The notes under the pieces: model-generated
Told to the model about the DNA's origin: nothing
What the model saw: the letters and a program-made list of their open reading frames with translations, nothing else
The model's database searches: none
IMG/VR virus record: IMGVR_UViG_3300032397_000022
Span: 1 to 48,222 of that record
Length of the DNA stretch: 48,222 nucleotides
Direction: 5' to 3' (one strand)
From: a virus
In this document: positions 9,335 through 17,027 of the stretch, piece by piece
Layout of the letters: each line of letters opens with the position of its first letter
Position numbering within the stretch: the first letter of the stretch is position 1
Program-made: the position numbers and the translations under genes

Positions 9335-9810
9335 TTTGAATCTGTGGGGCTTTTATGTTTCTTTTGCAGTTGTAGGTAAGCATTAAAGATTTCATCCACC
9401 ACGCCAAACTGTTCGAGGGTCCCAAGTAGATCGTCGTGCGCGTAGCCGCTGGCGTCCTTCTTCATGGCTAGCTGATCGCCCACAGGTTGGTCGGCTGGAC
9501 ATTGAATGTCCTTTAGCGCGACCTTGGCAATGGTCTGAGACCATGACCCAAAAGCTAGGGACGGCTTGCCGTCGTCGCCCTTGGCCGACAGCATGGAGTT
9601 GTTGACCAGGCGCATACTCTTGGCATCTAGCTTGAAGTTACAGACAAAGACGGTCGGGCTTTTACCCGGCAAGAACGCCAGGTGCTTTTCGTCGAGGCTT
9701 TCTTTGTAGGCTTCAAGATTGGAGGCTTCGAGATCTAGGGCATCGTCGATCGAGCAAATGAGGCGCACTACTGACAGTTGTTCGACGCCCTTAGAAAAGT
9801 TTAAAGCCAT
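9328..9810 (-). CDS. Tail assembly chaperone G
   Basis: A 160-residue, mostly helical acidic protein starting at an ATG with GGAG upstream. It follows the tail tube gene and precedes the tape measure, the place of gpG-type tail assembly chaperones. Its final codons carry a -1 slippery heptamer, so a fraction of ribosomes would make the longer GT protein. A terminator-like hairpin at 9851-9886 separates it from the tail tube gene, which would let tail tube be made in excess of chaperones. Confidence 0.82.
   Translation of the reverse strand: MALNFSKGVEQLSVVRLICSIDDALDLEASNLEAYKESLDEKHLAFLPGKSPTVFVCNFKLDAKSMRLVNNSMLSAKGDDGKPSLAFGSWSQTIAKVALKDIQCPADQPVGDQLAMKKDASGYAHDDLLGTLEQFGVVDEIFNAYLQLQKKHKSPTDSKN
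9331..9337 (-). promoter_or_regulatory. Programmed -1 ribosomal frameshift site (A AAA AAC)
   Basis: On the minus strand the last sense codons of the G gene are TCA AAA AAC followed at once by TAA. The heptamer A_AAA_AAC is the canonical X_XXY_YYZ slippery sequence in the correct register. A slip of -1 here bypasses the stop and enters the open T frame. The position, at the 3' end of the gene preceding the tape measure, is where tail-chaperone frameshifts are found. Confidence 0.85.
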
Positions 9811-9850
9811 GTCTCATACTCCATAGTGGTTTTTGCTTTTATACCACAGA

Positions 9851-9886
9851 AAAGAAAGGACCCGCCTCCGTTGCCGAAAGCGGGCC
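9851..9886 (-). terminator. Rho-independent terminator after the tail tube gene
   Basis: On the minus strand GGCCCGC pairs with GCGGGTCC (one bulge) around a 14-base loop, followed by TTTCTTTT. It lies between the stop of the tail tube gene (9911) and the start of the chaperone gene (9810), and probably acts as a partial terminator that lowers expression of downstream tail genes. Confidence 0.75.
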
Positions 9887-9910
9887 ACCATGGCAGTCGT
9901 CTAACCTAAC

Positions 9911-11554
9911 CTAGCTAAAGGTAATCTTGACCGGGTCCTGAGCGCCTGGCGCCGACTGATAAAGCATACCTTCGAGCGTCACTGGAGTCGGGCCGTTTTG
10001 TGGCACGTCGATAGCAGGCACGGTGACGATCCACTTGACGCCCTCGATCGTCATCTTACGAGCCGTCGAGCCGTCGCCAAGAATCAGCTTCGGAGCAAAC
10101 CCAGCAAAGGCCCGAGTCTGGATGACGGTCCCGAGCGTGTCGCCTGCCGACAAGTCAAACTTGACGGTTAGCTTGATCTCAGCTCTGTTGCCCGCGATGA
10201 AGCCGACGTTGGTGTCACGACCAAAGCGGTCATCCAGGTCGTTATGGTTGTTCTGGTAGCTGAGCGTTAGCTCAGTCACATCGACCGCAGCCGCACCCGT
10301 GTCGAACTGGAAGGACCCGTGCAGGTCGGTGTAGATGTCGTCGGTCCCAGTCTTCTGGACGGCGCCTGGGTCAAACGGCACCACAAAGCCCAGGCTGCCC
10401 ACGGTGACGGCAGACGATAGGGTCAGGGTGTCAGTGCCCAGGTTGATGCCCAGGATCGACAAGGTGCCGTCTGCGCCAGCTAGGATGGTGCGGCCGTCTG
10501 GAGCGACGATCGCTACTAGCGGGGCCGAGGCGACCGTCGTGCCGTCAGCTAGATACTGCGGGGCCGAGTACCGAGTGGCTTGACCCGCTTGCAAGATGAC
10601 AGCAGAGCTAGCCGTAACCGCACCGAGGATCTGGGCTATACCCGAGATCGAGGCTTGGGCAGCTTTGCCGGTATACTTGTTGGTCGCAGGTCCGTTGCCT
10701 GGAAACTTCAGCTCCATGCCCTTGGTGTAGCTTCCCGTGTAGTATTCGCCAAAGATCGTCGACACCCGCACCAGCGACATGGTGAAGTTGGGTAGACCCT
10801 GAGTGAATATGATGTTGGTGCCAGAGTTGACGACCTTGGTGCCAAGGACGTTTTCAAGCAGCAGCGCAATGGAGTTGTCGATCGACGCACCGGCAGTGCC
10901 GCCCATGTTAACGTAAGTCTCAAAGTCGAATTCTGCGGTCTTCTTTTTCTTGACGATACCCGAGTGAAAGCGACCAGAACGGTGCTGGTTACTCTCGACC
11001 GTCTGCATGTACTTTGGTCCACCAGTCGTCATTAGCAGGTAGTCGCTGTCGTCGGTGCCGACGGTCTCGACGCCTGCGTGAGTGGTGCCCAGCTTCAAGG
11101 CAGCAGCCACGTCGTTGGTGACGCCGTCGGTGATGACGACGCTAGACAAGACGCCAGTCTCTTGGTCATAGATCTCGTAGTGGCTGTCGCCTGAGGCGAA
11201 CAAGGTCCAGACCCGATGGTCGCTGCCGATGGCTTGTAGGGCCGTGTTAATGGCCGATTCTAGGGCCGCAGCAACCAAGGTGCCCGTTGTATTGCCTGCT
11301 GGCGTCAAGGTCACAGAAAGGGCCGCAGCGCCCCGCAGAGCGATCTTGAGCGTGGGTGAGGTCAAGGCCGAGATGTCGGTGATGGCTGCGGCCGCCCCGA
11401 CGGACTTGCCCTGGGTCCCGATACGCGGTGGCAGGAAGCTGCGGGCCGTGGTCTCTTTACGCAAGTAGAGGAAGCCTTCTAGCCCGGTGTTAAAACCTTG
11501 CTTGTCGCCGCCATAAATTTGAGCGTAATCATTTTTAGAACGGTACTTAGTCAT
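9911..11554 (-). CDS. Major tail (tube) protein
   Basis: A 547-residue protein encoded just upstream of the tail assembly chaperones, the usual place of the tail tube gene. It starts at an ATG with GGAG 10 bases upstream. The N-terminus (YGGDKQGFNTGLEGFLYLRKET) and the segment with KKKKTAEFDFETYV are followed by a long beta-rich body. At more than 500 residues it is larger than a minimal tail tube protein, and the middle (about 300-390, GQATRYSAPQYLADG) looks like an added Ig-like or surface domain. A terminator follows it. The assignment rests on position, size and predicted beta content. Confidence 0.78.
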   Translation of the reverse strand: MTKYRSKNDYAQIYGGDKQGFNTGLEGFLYLRKETTARSFLPPRIGTQGKSVGAAAAITDISALTSPTLKIALRGAAALSVTLTPAGNTTGTLVAAALESAINTALQAIGSDHRVWTLFASGDSHYEIYDQETGVLSSVVITDGVTNDVAAALKLGTTHAGVETVGTDDSDYLLMTTGGPKYMQTVESNQHRSGRFHSGIVKKKKTAEFDFETYVNMGGTAGASIDNSIALLLENVLGTKVVNSGTNIIFTQGLPNFTMSLVRVSTIFGEYYTGSYTKGMELKFPGNGPATNKYTGKAAQASISGIAQILGAVTASSAVILQAGQATRYSAPQYLADGTTVASAPLVAIVAPDGRTILAGADGTLSILGINLGTDTLTLSSAVTVGSLGFVVPFDPGAVQKTGTDDIYTDLHGSFQFDTGAAAVDVTELTLSYQNNHNDLDDRFGRDTNVGFIAGNRAEIKLTVKFDLSAGDTLGTVIQTRAFAGFAPKLILGDGSTARKMTIEGVKWIVTVPAIDVPQNGPTPVTLEGMLYQSAPGAQDPVKITFS

Positions 11555-11594
11555 GGTTCAAAACTCCAAGGTGTTAGAAGGCGTCACGGTTAAA

Positions 11595-11978
11595 TTAGGG
11601 CTTAAACTGAAGGACTGAGTAGGTGTTGGCCGCAGCCTGGCCGACCACGCGAGTGGCCTTGAGAAGTCCGGCCGTACACTGAAGGCACAAGTAGCACTTG
11701 CCCGGTCCAAGACGGATGCCGTCGGTGAGCGGGTCAGTGGCTTGGCCTACGGCTAGGTAGGTGCTAGCTCCTGGGACGCCGTCGTTGCAGATCCGCCAGC
11801 CTTGGACGTTGCCCGTCACGCTCGCGCCAGGGATCGCCAGGCCCGCAGTCGTGCCGACTGAAGCGTGATAAGGGACTAAGGTTGAAAACCGCACGTTCGT
11901 GGCGGGTGCATCTTGAGCCGACGCCATGGCCGACAGGTTCAAGAGGATGATGGACAGAAGGACCTTTAAGCATTTCAT
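11595..11978 (-). CDS. Exported small protein A (Sec signal peptide), paralogue of 12024-12410
   Basis: A 127-residue protein with a clear Sec signal peptide: MKCLK, a hydrophobic core (VLLSIILLNLSAM), and a likely cleavage after Ala-Ser-Ala. The mature part of about 105 residues has the motifs VGTTAGLAIPGASV, WRICND, TYLAVGQATDPLTDG, LGPGKCYLCLQC and GQAAANTYSV. The pattern 'GTTA...N...YVG...TDG..L.PG' resembles small beta-sandwich domains seen in phage surface proteins, but such domains normally lack a signal peptide. Four Cys residues could form disulphides in the periplasm. AAAGG lies upstream of the ATG. It sits inside the virion gene cluster, so it would be made late. Function unknown. 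Confidence 0.82.
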   Translation of the reverse strand: MKCLKVLLSIILLNLSAMASAQDAPATNVRFSTLVPYHASVGTTAGLAIPGASVTGNVQGWRICNDGVPGASTYLAVGQATDPLTDGIRLGPGKCYLCLQCTAGLLKATRVVGQAAANTYSVLQFKP

Positions 11979-12023
11979 CGGGTAAACCTTTATGGTGCGT
12001 GATTAGTTGGATCTTGGGTGCGG

Positions 12024-12410
12024 TTACTGCTGCTTGTATTGAATCACCGAGTAGCCGTTGGCGGCTGCTTGGCCCACGATCTTGACGGCCTTGAGCGTAG
12101 CGGGCAGGCAGTTGGGACAAGCGTAGCAAGCGCCAGGTGCTAGCTGGGTGCCGTCGGTGGTGGGGTCCGTAGCCTTGCCGACATAGAGGTAGGTCGACGT
12201 GTTGACGGCGTCGTTGCAGATGCTCCAAGCCAGTAGGTTAGGAGACACCGAAGCAGAGGCAATGGCCACAGCCGCCGTGGTCCCGATGGTGGCATGGGTC
12301 TGGACGACACTACCGACGCGGGTGTTGGAAAAGAAGACTTGGGCCGAAGCAGCCTGAGCCAAGACAACGCTAAGAACTAGAGCCACTAAGCACTGACCTA
12401 AGAAACGCAT
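12024..12410 (-). CDS. Exported small protein B (Sec signal peptide), paralogue of 11595-11978
   Basis: A 128-residue protein whose start at 12410 is fixed by AAGGAG and by the signal peptide (MRFLGQ, hydrophobic core, cleavage after Ala-Ser-Ala). The mature sequence aligns end to end with the downstream paralogue: HATIGTTAAVAI, WSICNDAV, TYLYVGKATDPTTDG, LAPGACYACPNC, LKAVKIVGQAAANGYSV. About half of the positions are identical, so this is a tandem duplication. Both copies keep the two CxxC/CxC-like Cys groups. They lie between the tail terminator-like gene and the tail tube gene. Possible roles include exported decoys that block superinfection or secreted virion parts; neither is shown by the sequence. 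Confidence 0.85.
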   Translation of the reverse strand: MRFLGQCLVALVLSVVLAQAASAQVFFSNTRVGSVVQTHATIGTTAAVAIASASVSPNLLAWSICNDAVNTSTYLYVGKATDPTTDGTQLAPGACYACPNCLPATLKAVKIVGQAAANGYSVIQYKQQ

Positions 12411-12441
12411 AAACCCACTCCTTCGTATGTGTGAAGACACT

Positions 12442-12915
12442 TTATAAATTGGTGTACCTGCAACGATAGTGTACCAAAAGCACCACGACCCATATACGGT
12501 GCCCGGTAAGCATTCCAAAGTCAGGCGTGATGCTCTCGATCTTTGGCTCGACCACGGACGGATGAAAACGGTAGCTGGTGTTCTCGGTCGCCGTAGACGA
12601 TCCGCCAAAGACCGCCTTACCTATATCGTTCACGGCGTCCCACATATCGGAGTCGGGGCACCACTCCCTGACGATCTCGATGTAGTAGGTGGCGATCATG
12701 TTGTTGAGCGAGTGCTGCGGCTCGACTTGGACGGGGCCTTGGTAGACGATCAAGCCCGGCATCTCGTGCGGGGCCATGTCGCCGCCCATCGGTTGATACT
12801 GCGCCGTGCCTAGCGGGTAGAAGACTTTCTTGATGTCGGTGACGTAGCCAGCCGCTTGCTTGATGGTGGCAAGTCTGGCGATTAGGGCTTGGGTCAAGTC
12901 AGAGCTAATCGACAT
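12442..12915 (-). CDS. Probable tail terminator / tail completion protein
   Basis: A 157-residue protein between the HK97-gp10-like gene and the tail tube region, where the tail terminator normally lies. The N-terminus (MSISSDLTQALIARLATIKQAAGY) is a helix, followed by alternating strands with MPGLIVYQGP and YYIEIVREW, consistent with the alpha/beta fold of gpU-like tail terminators. It starts at an ATG six bases after the preceding stop. Family membership is inferred from position and general pattern. Confidence 0.65.
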   Translation of the reverse strand: MSISSDLTQALIARLATIKQAAGYVTDIKKVFYPLGTAQYQPMGGDMAPHEMPGLIVYQGPVQVEPQHSLNNMIATYYIEIVREWCPDSDMWDAVNDIGKAVFGGSSTATENTSYRFHPSVVEPKIESITPDFGMLTGHRIWVVVLLVHYRCRYTNL

Positions 12916-12918
12916 GGG

Positions 12919-13524
12919 TTAGCCCCCGCTTTCGGCTAAGTATTTTTTGATATGTCCCGCCATACGCTTCATAGCTTCCTGGGCAGCGGGCAGCATGTAG
13001 GGGCGAGACTTAAGGGTGACTGAGTCGCGCAGAGTAAAGAGCGCCATGGCTTGACCGGGGCTGCCTGGGTTCTCGTTATAGGCAGCGATGAGTCTTCCAG
13101 TGTGCGGATTCTTAAAGATCGAAAAGTGGTCGGGATCTGACTGCTTTGCCGACATGAATTCTCTTGGCGTCATGCGCTTAAAGCGGCTGCCAGCTTCGTG
13201 GTTTTTAACCCACAGGTGTTTGGCATAGACGGGCTTGATGGTCCCGCCGTATTCGAGGATGCGGGCATAGACTAGGCGCGAGGCAATGAAGCCCTCGGCC
13301 TTGGCTTCGTCGTAGCCTTGATAGATGGAGTTGGTCAGTTGGCCCGTTCTGACGCGCCCTTTGGTGTTGTTAAAATATGCCTTAGCATTCCTGACCGCAA
13401 AGTCGTGGGCCTCCATCGTGGTCTGCATGACGGCCTTGGCCTTGGCCTTCTCGATCCCGCCAGCCATGTCTCTGATCAAGCCGACAAGGGCCGACATCGG
13501 CAACGATTGGGTCAAGGTGGCCAT
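12919..13524 (-). CDS. HK97 gp10-like head-tail joining / minor tail protein
   Basis: The 201-residue product starts at an ATG that shares a base with the stop of the connector gene (TAATG) and has GAGGAAC upstream; a longer TTG-start version is unlikely. It shows the gp10-like pattern: N-terminal helices, a central RTGQLTNSI segment, YARILEYGG (the aromatic/Glu-Tyr-Gly signature) and a C-terminal RPYMLPA motif. In HK97-type phages this protein joins the head connector and the tail. Placement between the connector and the tail terminator supports the call. Confidence 0.85.
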   Translation of the reverse strand: MATLTQSLPMSALVGLIRDMAGGIEKAKAKAVMQTTMEAHDFAVRNAKAYFNNTKGRVRTGQLTNSIYQGYDEAKAEGFIASRLVYARILEYGGTIKPVYAKHLWVKNHEAGSRFKRMTPREFMSAKQSDPDHFSIFKNPHTGRLIAAYNENPGSPGQAMALFTLRDSVTLKSRPYMLPAAQEAMKRMAGHIKKYLAESGG

Positions 13525-14171
13525 TAGTAGTTCCTCGTCGCCATGGCTTGACCCGCAGGCCACTCAAAGTCGCGGTGGCTTTCCAGTAGACCGACAGCGT
13601 CCTTGGGTAGCCCGCTGTCAGAGTCCCAGGCCCCGCCAAAGTTTTCTTGCTCGCTGGTCCCAGACCCCACGCCCTTGGAGCGACTGGTGAGGCCGATGGT
13701 CTTCTTTGAGACCCGCAGATACATGGCCTCGACAGCAATCAATGTCGCCTGGATGACGTCATCAGGGACGGCTGCGTAGCCGCCATGGTAGGCCACGGCC
13801 ACGCTGCCACGACCTTGCGGCGTATACTGGTAGCGCAGGACGATGCCCGACGGCTGGACGTCGTACTGATCAGGATCGAGGGCTTGGCCCGTGGGTGTGC
13901 TGAGCTGGTCGTAGAATAGCTGGACCATCTCGACGGAGATCAAGGGCAGGTAGTTTGGAATGATGATGTCGTAGCGCCCGCCGTCGATGACCTCTGGAGT
14001 CGCTGCCAAGACGATGTGGGTGGCAAAGTCGGTGCCACAGATCTGAGCGATCTTGGCCGAGACCCCGTTGAGGATCAAGGTCAAGCGAGCGTCTTGGCTG
14101 GTGTCGGCAAGCGGGATGCCGATCCAGTCCTTGCAGGTATTTAAAGTCGTAAGAGGGGCGACTGTCGGCAT
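13524..14171 (-). CDS. Head-tail connector (gp6-like adaptor)
   Basis: A 215-residue protein starting at an ATG shortly after the upstream gene. The N-terminus (TTLNTCKDWIGIPLADTSQDARLTLILNGVSAKIAQICG) is the all-helical start of HK97 gp6-like adaptors, followed by a beta insert and the later YHGGYAAVPDDVIQATLIAVEAMY segment, typical of this family. The adaptor ring binds the portal after packaging. It is translationally coupled to the gp10-like gene. Confidence 0.85.
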   Translation of the reverse strand: MPTVAPLTTLNTCKDWIGIPLADTSQDARLTLILNGVSAKIAQICGTDFATHIVLAATPEVIDGGRYDIIIPNYLPLISVEMVQLFYDQLSTPTGQALDPDQYDVQPSGIVLRYQYTPQGRGSVAVAYHGGYAAVPDDVIQATLIAVEAMYLRVSKKTIGLTSRSKGVGSGTSEQENFGGAWDSDSGLPKDAVGLLESHRDFEWPAGQAMATRNY

Positions 14172-14187
14172 GTTTCGCTACCTTCCT

Positions 14188-14556
14188 TTAGACGTAAAGT
14201 GACTTTGCAAGTTGGGATGCCTCAAGACTGGTGGCGGCGGTCTTTGGCGCAGCCTTAGACTTCCCCTCGGCCTGACGTCCCTTTAGCTTTAACTTTTTGT
14301 CCCCAGCGGTGCCCGCAGCCCGCTCAGACGTCGACGCATCCGGCTGAGCGAGCAGGTATTTTGCCCCCTCTGGCCAGTCTTTAACGTCCTTGATCTCGCC
14401 GTCTTCGATCAGGTTCTCGGGGTACTTGGCCATCAGGTCCAAGGCTAGCTTCGGTAAGGCGTAGAGCAGGTCGCCTTCTTTGACCTTGAGCATCCCGCAT
14501 TCGGTGATGATCATATGGCCTTTAATCACGGTGCCCTTTAGTGTCATGACGATCAT
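14188..14556 (-). CDS. Small head-module protein, unknown
   Basis: A 122-residue protein; the start at 14556 is chosen because AAGGA lies seven bases upstream. The N-terminal half is beta-like (MIVMTLKGTVIKGHMIITECGMLKVKEGD) and the C-terminal half is a charged Lys/Ala/Glu-rich tail. It lies between the major capsid and the connector, where many phages encode a head-stabilising or connector-associated protein. A terminator hairpin lies just upstream of its ribosome-binding site, so it is probably expressed at a lower level than capsid. Confidence 0.72.
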   Translation of the reverse strand: MIVMTLKGTVIKGHMIITECGMLKVKEGDLLYALPKLALDLMAKYPENLIEDGEIKDVKDWPEGAKYLLAQPDASTSERAAGTAGDKKLKLKGRQAEGKSKAAPKTAATSLEASQLAKSLYV

Positions 14557-14576
14557 GATGTTTTCCTTCTTAAAGT

Positions 14577-14607
14577 AAAAGGCCCCGACTGGTTCGCAGC
14601 CGGGGCC
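14577..14607 (-). terminator. Rho-independent terminator after the major capsid gene
   Basis: On the minus strand GGCCCCG pairs with CGGGGCC around an inner CTG/CAG stem, followed by TTTTACTTT. It sits between the capsid stop (14661) and the next start (14556), about 20 bases upstream of that start codon. It would let capsid transcripts exceed those of the connector and tail genes. Confidence 0.8.
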
Positions 14608-14660
14608 TCTCAAAGAGTGAAGCAGCCGCTAGGACTGGCCCGGCAAGCAGGCTTTGCTCA

Positions 14661-16022
14661 TTAGCTAGCGGTCTCGATATTGTAGGCCATGGCGACCGAC
14701 AATTCCTTGGACGTCTGTGGATTGCCAGCAAAGGCGTGGCGCACCTTGGCCGTCATCAGCATCTGGTCGCTGTTGGGTAGGCTTGGAGCAGCCCACACGC
14801 GAGCAGCAGCCCGGACGTAGTTTTGGAAGCGAGACTTCTTGACCAAGATCAAGTTGGTCTTGGTCGACGAAGCAGCATAGACGCCAGAAGCGTTTAGGTC
14901 TTCGCGTACGAACCGGCTTTCCACGCCCTTGACGCCAAAGACAGGAGGCACTTGGCCGCTGACGTTGGAGGCTTGGCCGCCGTAGGCGAACGCCGTGAAC
15001 AGTTCAGGGATAGCGCCGCTGACCAAGTCTAGGCCCAGCTTGGGTCCGTAGATAAAGATCAGGTCATCTTTTTCAGATGCAAACTGGCCCATCGACTTCA
15101 TGATGTTGCGCCACAGGTTCTTGTTCGGGCTGTCGCCACCGTGGTCAACGGCCACGCCGTTGGCAGAGTTGGCAAAGGCCAGTTTCCGCAGACCGTTGAA
15201 GGTCTTGGAAAAGTGCTTGGATACGGCCGCGATGTCGGAGTCCATATGGCCCGACCCACGTCCGGTGCCGCTGTCGGTGATGTCACCGTTCAAGAGTGCC
15301 CGCTCGTAAGCCCGCACTGCGCCCATCATGACTTCCTTGCGAAGTTTGTTGATGATGGCAGGGGCAGAGTCTTGCAGCAGGTCTTCGGTGATCTTGGCGT
15401 GGGTGACGTTGTTACGGCTATAGACCGTGAACTGGGACGAGGTGTTGGCCTGCTCGTCGAAGTAGTTGCCGTCGCCTTCTTCTTTGCCTTCCAAGAGACC
15501 AAGAGCGCCTTCGACTTGGACCGTAGCCGAGTCCATCGGCTGTTGGTCAAACTCGCTGGCGAGCAGGTAGGGCAGCTCGTACTCTTCAAAGTAGAAGCGA
15601 GCATTGATTAGGGGTATCCACGTTGAGAAGTCCGTGACGTTGTAGGCTTTGAGCAGCGGCGCCAAACGATACTTAAACTCTGGCGTGTCCATGACCTGCT
15701 GAGCCGACGGGTGCGCCGTCTTGTAGGTGATCTGGGCCTGGATCTCGCAGTTGGAGATCATCTTTTTTAGTTCAAAAAGACGCAGGCGAACGTCGTCAGC
15801 CATGAAGCGGGTTTGGGACTTAGAGCCAAAGTTAATGGGACGGCTCTTAAACTCCGCGTCGGTTGAGTCCTTGTGACCGAACATGTCGCCAGGGGTTTTG
15901 CAGCCCATGGTTTTGAGTAGTTCAAGGTCGCCTTCAAAGACGGGCTTGCCGATGACGGCTGGCGCTTGGCCACCCTTGAGGATGTCGTAGATGCCTTGAG
16001 TAGCTTTGTCGACCGTGTCCAT
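14661..16022 (-). CDS. Major capsid protein
   Basis: A 453-residue protein directly downstream of the prohead protease, with AAAGGGG before its ATG. Features of HK97-fold major capsid proteins are present: a charged N-terminal region (1-90), an E-loop-like stretch, a long central helix region (about 225-260, LRKEVMMGAVRAYERALLNGDIT, the 'ALLNGD' motif) and a C-terminal beta-rich P-domain (VKKSRFQNYVRAAARVW). There is no obvious scaffold domain at its N-terminus; scaffold-like sequence is instead at the C-terminus of the protease. Confidence 0.88.
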   Translation of the reverse strand: MDTVDKATQGIYDILKGGQAPAVIGKPVFEGDLELLKTMGCKTPGDMFGHKDSTDAEFKSRPINFGSKSQTRFMADDVRLRLFELKKMISNCEIQAQITYKTAHPSAQQVMDTPEFKYRLAPLLKAYNVTDFSTWIPLINARFYFEEYELPYLLASEFDQQPMDSATVQVEGALGLLEGKEEGDGNYFDEQANTSSQFTVYSRNNVTHAKITEDLLQDSAPAIINKLRKEVMMGAVRAYERALLNGDITDSGTGRGSGHMDSDIAAVSKHFSKTFNGLRKLAFANSANGVAVDHGGDSPNKNLWRNIMKSMGQFASEKDDLIFIYGPKLGLDLVSGAIPELFTAFAYGGQASNVSGQVPPVFGVKGVESRFVREDLNASGVYAASSTKTNLILVKKSRFQNYVRAAARVWAAPSLPNSDQMLMTAKVRHAFAGNPQTSKELSVAMAYNIETAS

Positions 16023-16084
16023 AAATTCCCCTTTAAGTTAGTGAACGGCCAACGCGGGCCGGGCGTCGAAACAAGATGATGAAA

Positions 16085-17017
16085 CTACAAAGCGCCTTTG
16101 GATTTTAACGCAGTGACCGTTGCCGTAAGAGCATCGGTTAGCGACTTGATGCCCGATTCCAGTAGGTCGAGTCGAGCAGCTAGGGCCTTGGCGGCGTCGT
16201 CGGCGTCAGGCTCGACGGGGTCAGCAGCAGCAGCAGCAGGTCCTTTGATGGTGTCGACCTTTCCGTGCAGCGCGTCCATCTTAGTGTGCAAGTCGGCGAT
16301 ACCCTGACACGCCTTGGCGCAGGCTTCACCGATTGCTTTGAGCATAGGACCCGCAGCACCGGGTGGCTCGTCGCCGCTAGCTGGGTCAGCAGCAGGGGCT
16401 TCTTTAGTTGGCTTAGTCGTCATGGCTAGTTCCTTCATGGCAAAGATTGAATCAGAGTTGCACGGCACCGAGACGACGCTGATCTCCAGCAGCTCCCAGC
16501 GCGTATAGACTGCGGCCTTGAGTAGCTCGCCCGAGTCGTCGTACTCAGCACTTTGGTATTCAAGCGGGATAAATCCCACCGACACCGTCTGCAAGATGCC
16601 TTGGGCGACGAGGCTTCTGACCTTGTCTTGGTCCTCAGTCAAAGGGGCCAGGTCAGGGCGTCCAATATCGGCGGCAAAGTGCAGGCCGTCTTCTTTAATC
16701 TCGACTGACGTCGCTGACCCGATCGGGCGGCTGTAGTCGTGGTTATAGAGGATCTGCGGGTTCTTTAGATAGTTGACCAAAACCGCACCGCGCGGGTCTA
16801 GGACCTCATTGACGCGGTCGACAATATTGGCGTTGGCGACCCCGGTTATTTGTAGAGGTTTTTTTGCATCTAGCTTTGGCCCAGGCTCACCGGTCTCAGG
16901 GTCGACCGTGTCGCCGATGACCTTGATATGTGCGCGAAGTAGTCGCCAGGTTGTCTGCTGGTCTGGTGACGTCTGTGCGGGCACTGCCCGAACGGGTGCG
17001 GTTGCTTGGGTAGCCAA
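16085..17017 (-). CDS. Prohead protease with C-terminal scaffold-like extension
   Basis: This is an HK97-type (S78-like) maturation protease. The His motif is LYNHDYSRPIG and the Ser motif is QTVSVGFIP, followed by WELLEISVVSVPCN, the conserved third block. The C-terminal third (EAPAADPASGDEPPG onward, with LAARLDLLESGIKSLTDALTATVTAL) is Ala/Pro-rich then coiled coil and resembles a scaffold (delta-like) domain. The start is uncertain: TTG at 17017 lies ten bases after the portal stop with AAAGAG upstream; ATG at 17062 or GTG at 17086 would overlap the portal gene. Confidence 0.88.
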   Translation of the reverse strand: MATQATAPVRAVPAQTSPDQQTTWRLLRAHIKVIGDTVDPETGEPGPKLDAKKPLQITGVANANIVDRVNEVLDPRGAVLVNYLKNPQILYNHDYSRPIGSATSVEIKEDGLHFAADIGRPDLAPLTEDQDKVRSLVAQGILQTVSVGFIPLEYQSAEYDDSGELLKAAVYTRWELLEISVVSVPCNSDSIFAMKELAMTTKPTKEAPAADPASGDEPPGAAGPMLKAIGEACAKACQGIADLHTKMDALHGKVDTIKGPAAAAADPVEPDADDAAKALAARLDLLESGIKSLTDALTATVTALKSKGAL

Positions 17018-17027
17018 GGTGGTCTCT

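Noticed and set aside
9012-9425. 137-codon minus-strand frame overlapping the G/T region
   Set aside because: It is the third frame of this region and is explained better by the G gene and the -1 T frame with its slippery site.
16060-16310. CRISPR-like or other short tandem repeats in the CAG-rich part of the protease gene
   Set aside because: The GCAGCAGCAG run encodes an Ala-rich linker; there are no spaced repeats.
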